NCBI GenBank assembly: GCA_019637265.1
Contig: JAHBVY010000004.1
Span: 434,001-498,000 of the forward strand
From: Polyangiaceae bacterium
Lineage (GTDB): Bacteria; Myxococcota_A; Polyangia; Polyangiales; Polyangiaceae
Direction: 5' to 3'
Length of the DNA stretch: 64,000 nt
In this document: positions 63,296 to 64,000 of the stretch, piece after piece
Numbering within the stretch: position 1 is the first letter of the stretch
How the letters are laid out: each line of letters starts with the position of its first letter
Program-made: the position numbers and the translations under genes
The notes under the pieces: model-generated
What the model was told of the DNA's origin: nothing
What the model saw: only the letters and a program-made list of their open reading frames with translations
The model's database searches: none

Positions 63296-64000
63296 GTGAG
63301 TGAGCTCCTGAAGCCGGGCGCGGTGGTGTCGGCGCGCTACCGCATCGACGCCGTCGACCCGCAGGCGCGAGAGTACGCTGGGGTCGACCTGAGCAGCGGT
63401 GAGCCGGTGCTCTTGGTGGAGGTCGGCCGCGCGGAGGCGGAGGCGATTCGGCCCGCGGTGGGCCTCTGTGGTCCTGATTTGCTCGAGCTCTTGGGGCTCG
63501 AGGCGTTGGGGGGCCGGGAGCTCGCTATTTGCCGCGTGGCAAATGGTGCGTCGCTGGCGGACGCGGTGAGTGAGCAGGGGCTGCTCGACCCGGTGACCGC
63601 GATTCAGACGCTGCTGCCGATTTTCACTACGGCAAGTCACCTGCATCGGAGCCTCGCGGTGCACGGCTCGATCGCGCCGGAGACCATCCGGCTCGATCCG
63701 CGGCCGCGCCTGGCGTTTCACCCGGGGCGCCCTGGGCCCTCTGCCTTCCGTTCTCCGGAGCGCAATGATGGCGGCGCTTGCTCGGCGCGCGACGACGCCT
63801 GGGCGCTCTCGGCGTGCCTCTATTACGCGCTCGTGGGTGAGCCCCCGGCGCGCTCCGGGATCGGTGCGCCGGATGAGCTCATCATCGCGGGCATCAGTGA
63901 TCAGCGGCTGCGCGCGGCGCTGTTCCAGGGCTTGGCCACGGCGCGGGTGCAGCGCGTAGCGAGCGCCGAGCCACTGCGCGCGGCGCTGCGTGAGTGGTGG
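63296..64000 (+). CDS. Degenerate Ser/Thr kinase-like protein, 5' part
   Basis: The frame runs from a GTG at 63296 to the window edge (235 codons, no stop). The start GAVVSARYRIDAVDPQAREYAGVDLSSGEPVLLVEV aligns with a kinase N lobe but lacks the Gly-rich loop and the Lys. HLHRSLAVHGSIAPETIRLD occupies the catalytic loop without HRD, and the DFG position reads FHP. ARDDAWALSACLYYALVGEPP keeps the structural Asp of the C lobe. It is therefore a predicted pseudokinase. Its C-terminal part lies outside. Confidence 0.78.
   Translation, partial: MSELLKPGAVVSARYRIDAVDPQAREYAGVDLSSGEPVLLVEVGRAEAEAIRPAVGLCGPDLLELLGLEALGGRELAICRVANGASLADAVSEQGLLDPVTAIQTLLPIFTTASHLHRSLAVHGSIAPETIRLDPRPRLAFHPGRPGPSAFRSPERNDGGACSARDDAWALSACLYYALVGEPPARSGIGAPDELIIAGISDQRLRAALFQGLATARVQRVASAEPLRAALREWW

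Overview
The window looks like chromosomal DNA of a very GC-rich myxobacterium-like organism (Myxococcota, probably Polyangiales). Support: strong G/C bias at third codon positions, many lipoproteins with Gly/Ser/Ala-rich linkers after the lipobox, a degenerate Ser/Thr-kinase gene, TerB-like, DUF2203 and DUF4846 proteins, and a CheA at the left edge. I see no phage, insertion sequence, integrase, CRISPR array, rRNA or tRNA. The assignment is inference from gene style, not from a marker gene.

Layout. 1-5.3 kb: the 3' end of cheA, a RimI-like acetyltransferase, the pyrK-pyrD pair (dihydroorotate dehydrogenase type 1B), a HAD phosphatase and a lipoprotein, mostly with overlapping or touching ends. 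5.3-11.4 kb: a metallophosphatase, a rhomboid protease, a lipoprotein coupled to an MlaE-like permease, a MerR regulator, a DUF2203 protein, folE, and the SRP RNA gene on the minus strand. 11.5-19.3 kb: a coiled-coil membrane protein, a secreted cysteine-peptidase-fold protein, an alpha/beta hydrolase, ttcA, a small cytochrome c lipoprotein, a TerB-like protein and a MarR regulator. 19.3-28.7 kb: an envelope protein, a copper type II monooxygenase-like lipoprotein, a radical SAM protein, a LeuA/HMG-CoA-lyase-like enzyme, a glutamate-type dehydrogenase, a DUF4846 lipoprotein and a solitary DNA methyltransferase with a long basic tail. 28.8-43.2 kb: three large polytopic membrane proteins of glycosyltransferase type, a YyaL-type thioredoxin-domain protein, YaeQ, a second TerB-like protein, and an alkaline-phosphatase-fold membrane enzyme that resembles eukaryotic GPI ethanolamine-phosphate transferases. 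43.6-47.9 kb: a coupled operon of two beta-propeller lipoproteins and an outer-membrane barrel behind a sigma-54-like site. 48-54.3 kb: an L,D-transpeptidase unit diverging from a CapA / SUMF1-fold / PaaK-like unit. 54.2-64 kb: lipoproteins, alkB, ugd, a methyltransferase, a flippase-like UPF0104 protein, a porin, a GspC-like protein and a pseudokinase cut by the right edge.

Most metabolic genes are ordinary. What is unusual is a layer of short dispersed DNA elements that cross coding and noncoding DNA. Family A is an AT-rich hyphenated palindrome, TTTCC-N4-GGAAA. Family B is a G-rich element (core TTTTGGGGGTTTGGCA or TTGGGGGGTTGGACGGCACCGC), several copies of which form canonical G-quadruplex motifs. 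Family C is a GTAGGGGC-type palindrome that sits at gene 3' ends and twice supplies the stop codon. Copies inside genes tend to lie in the tolerant linkers of lipoproteins and membrane proteins. This layer is the best candidate here for something undescribed.
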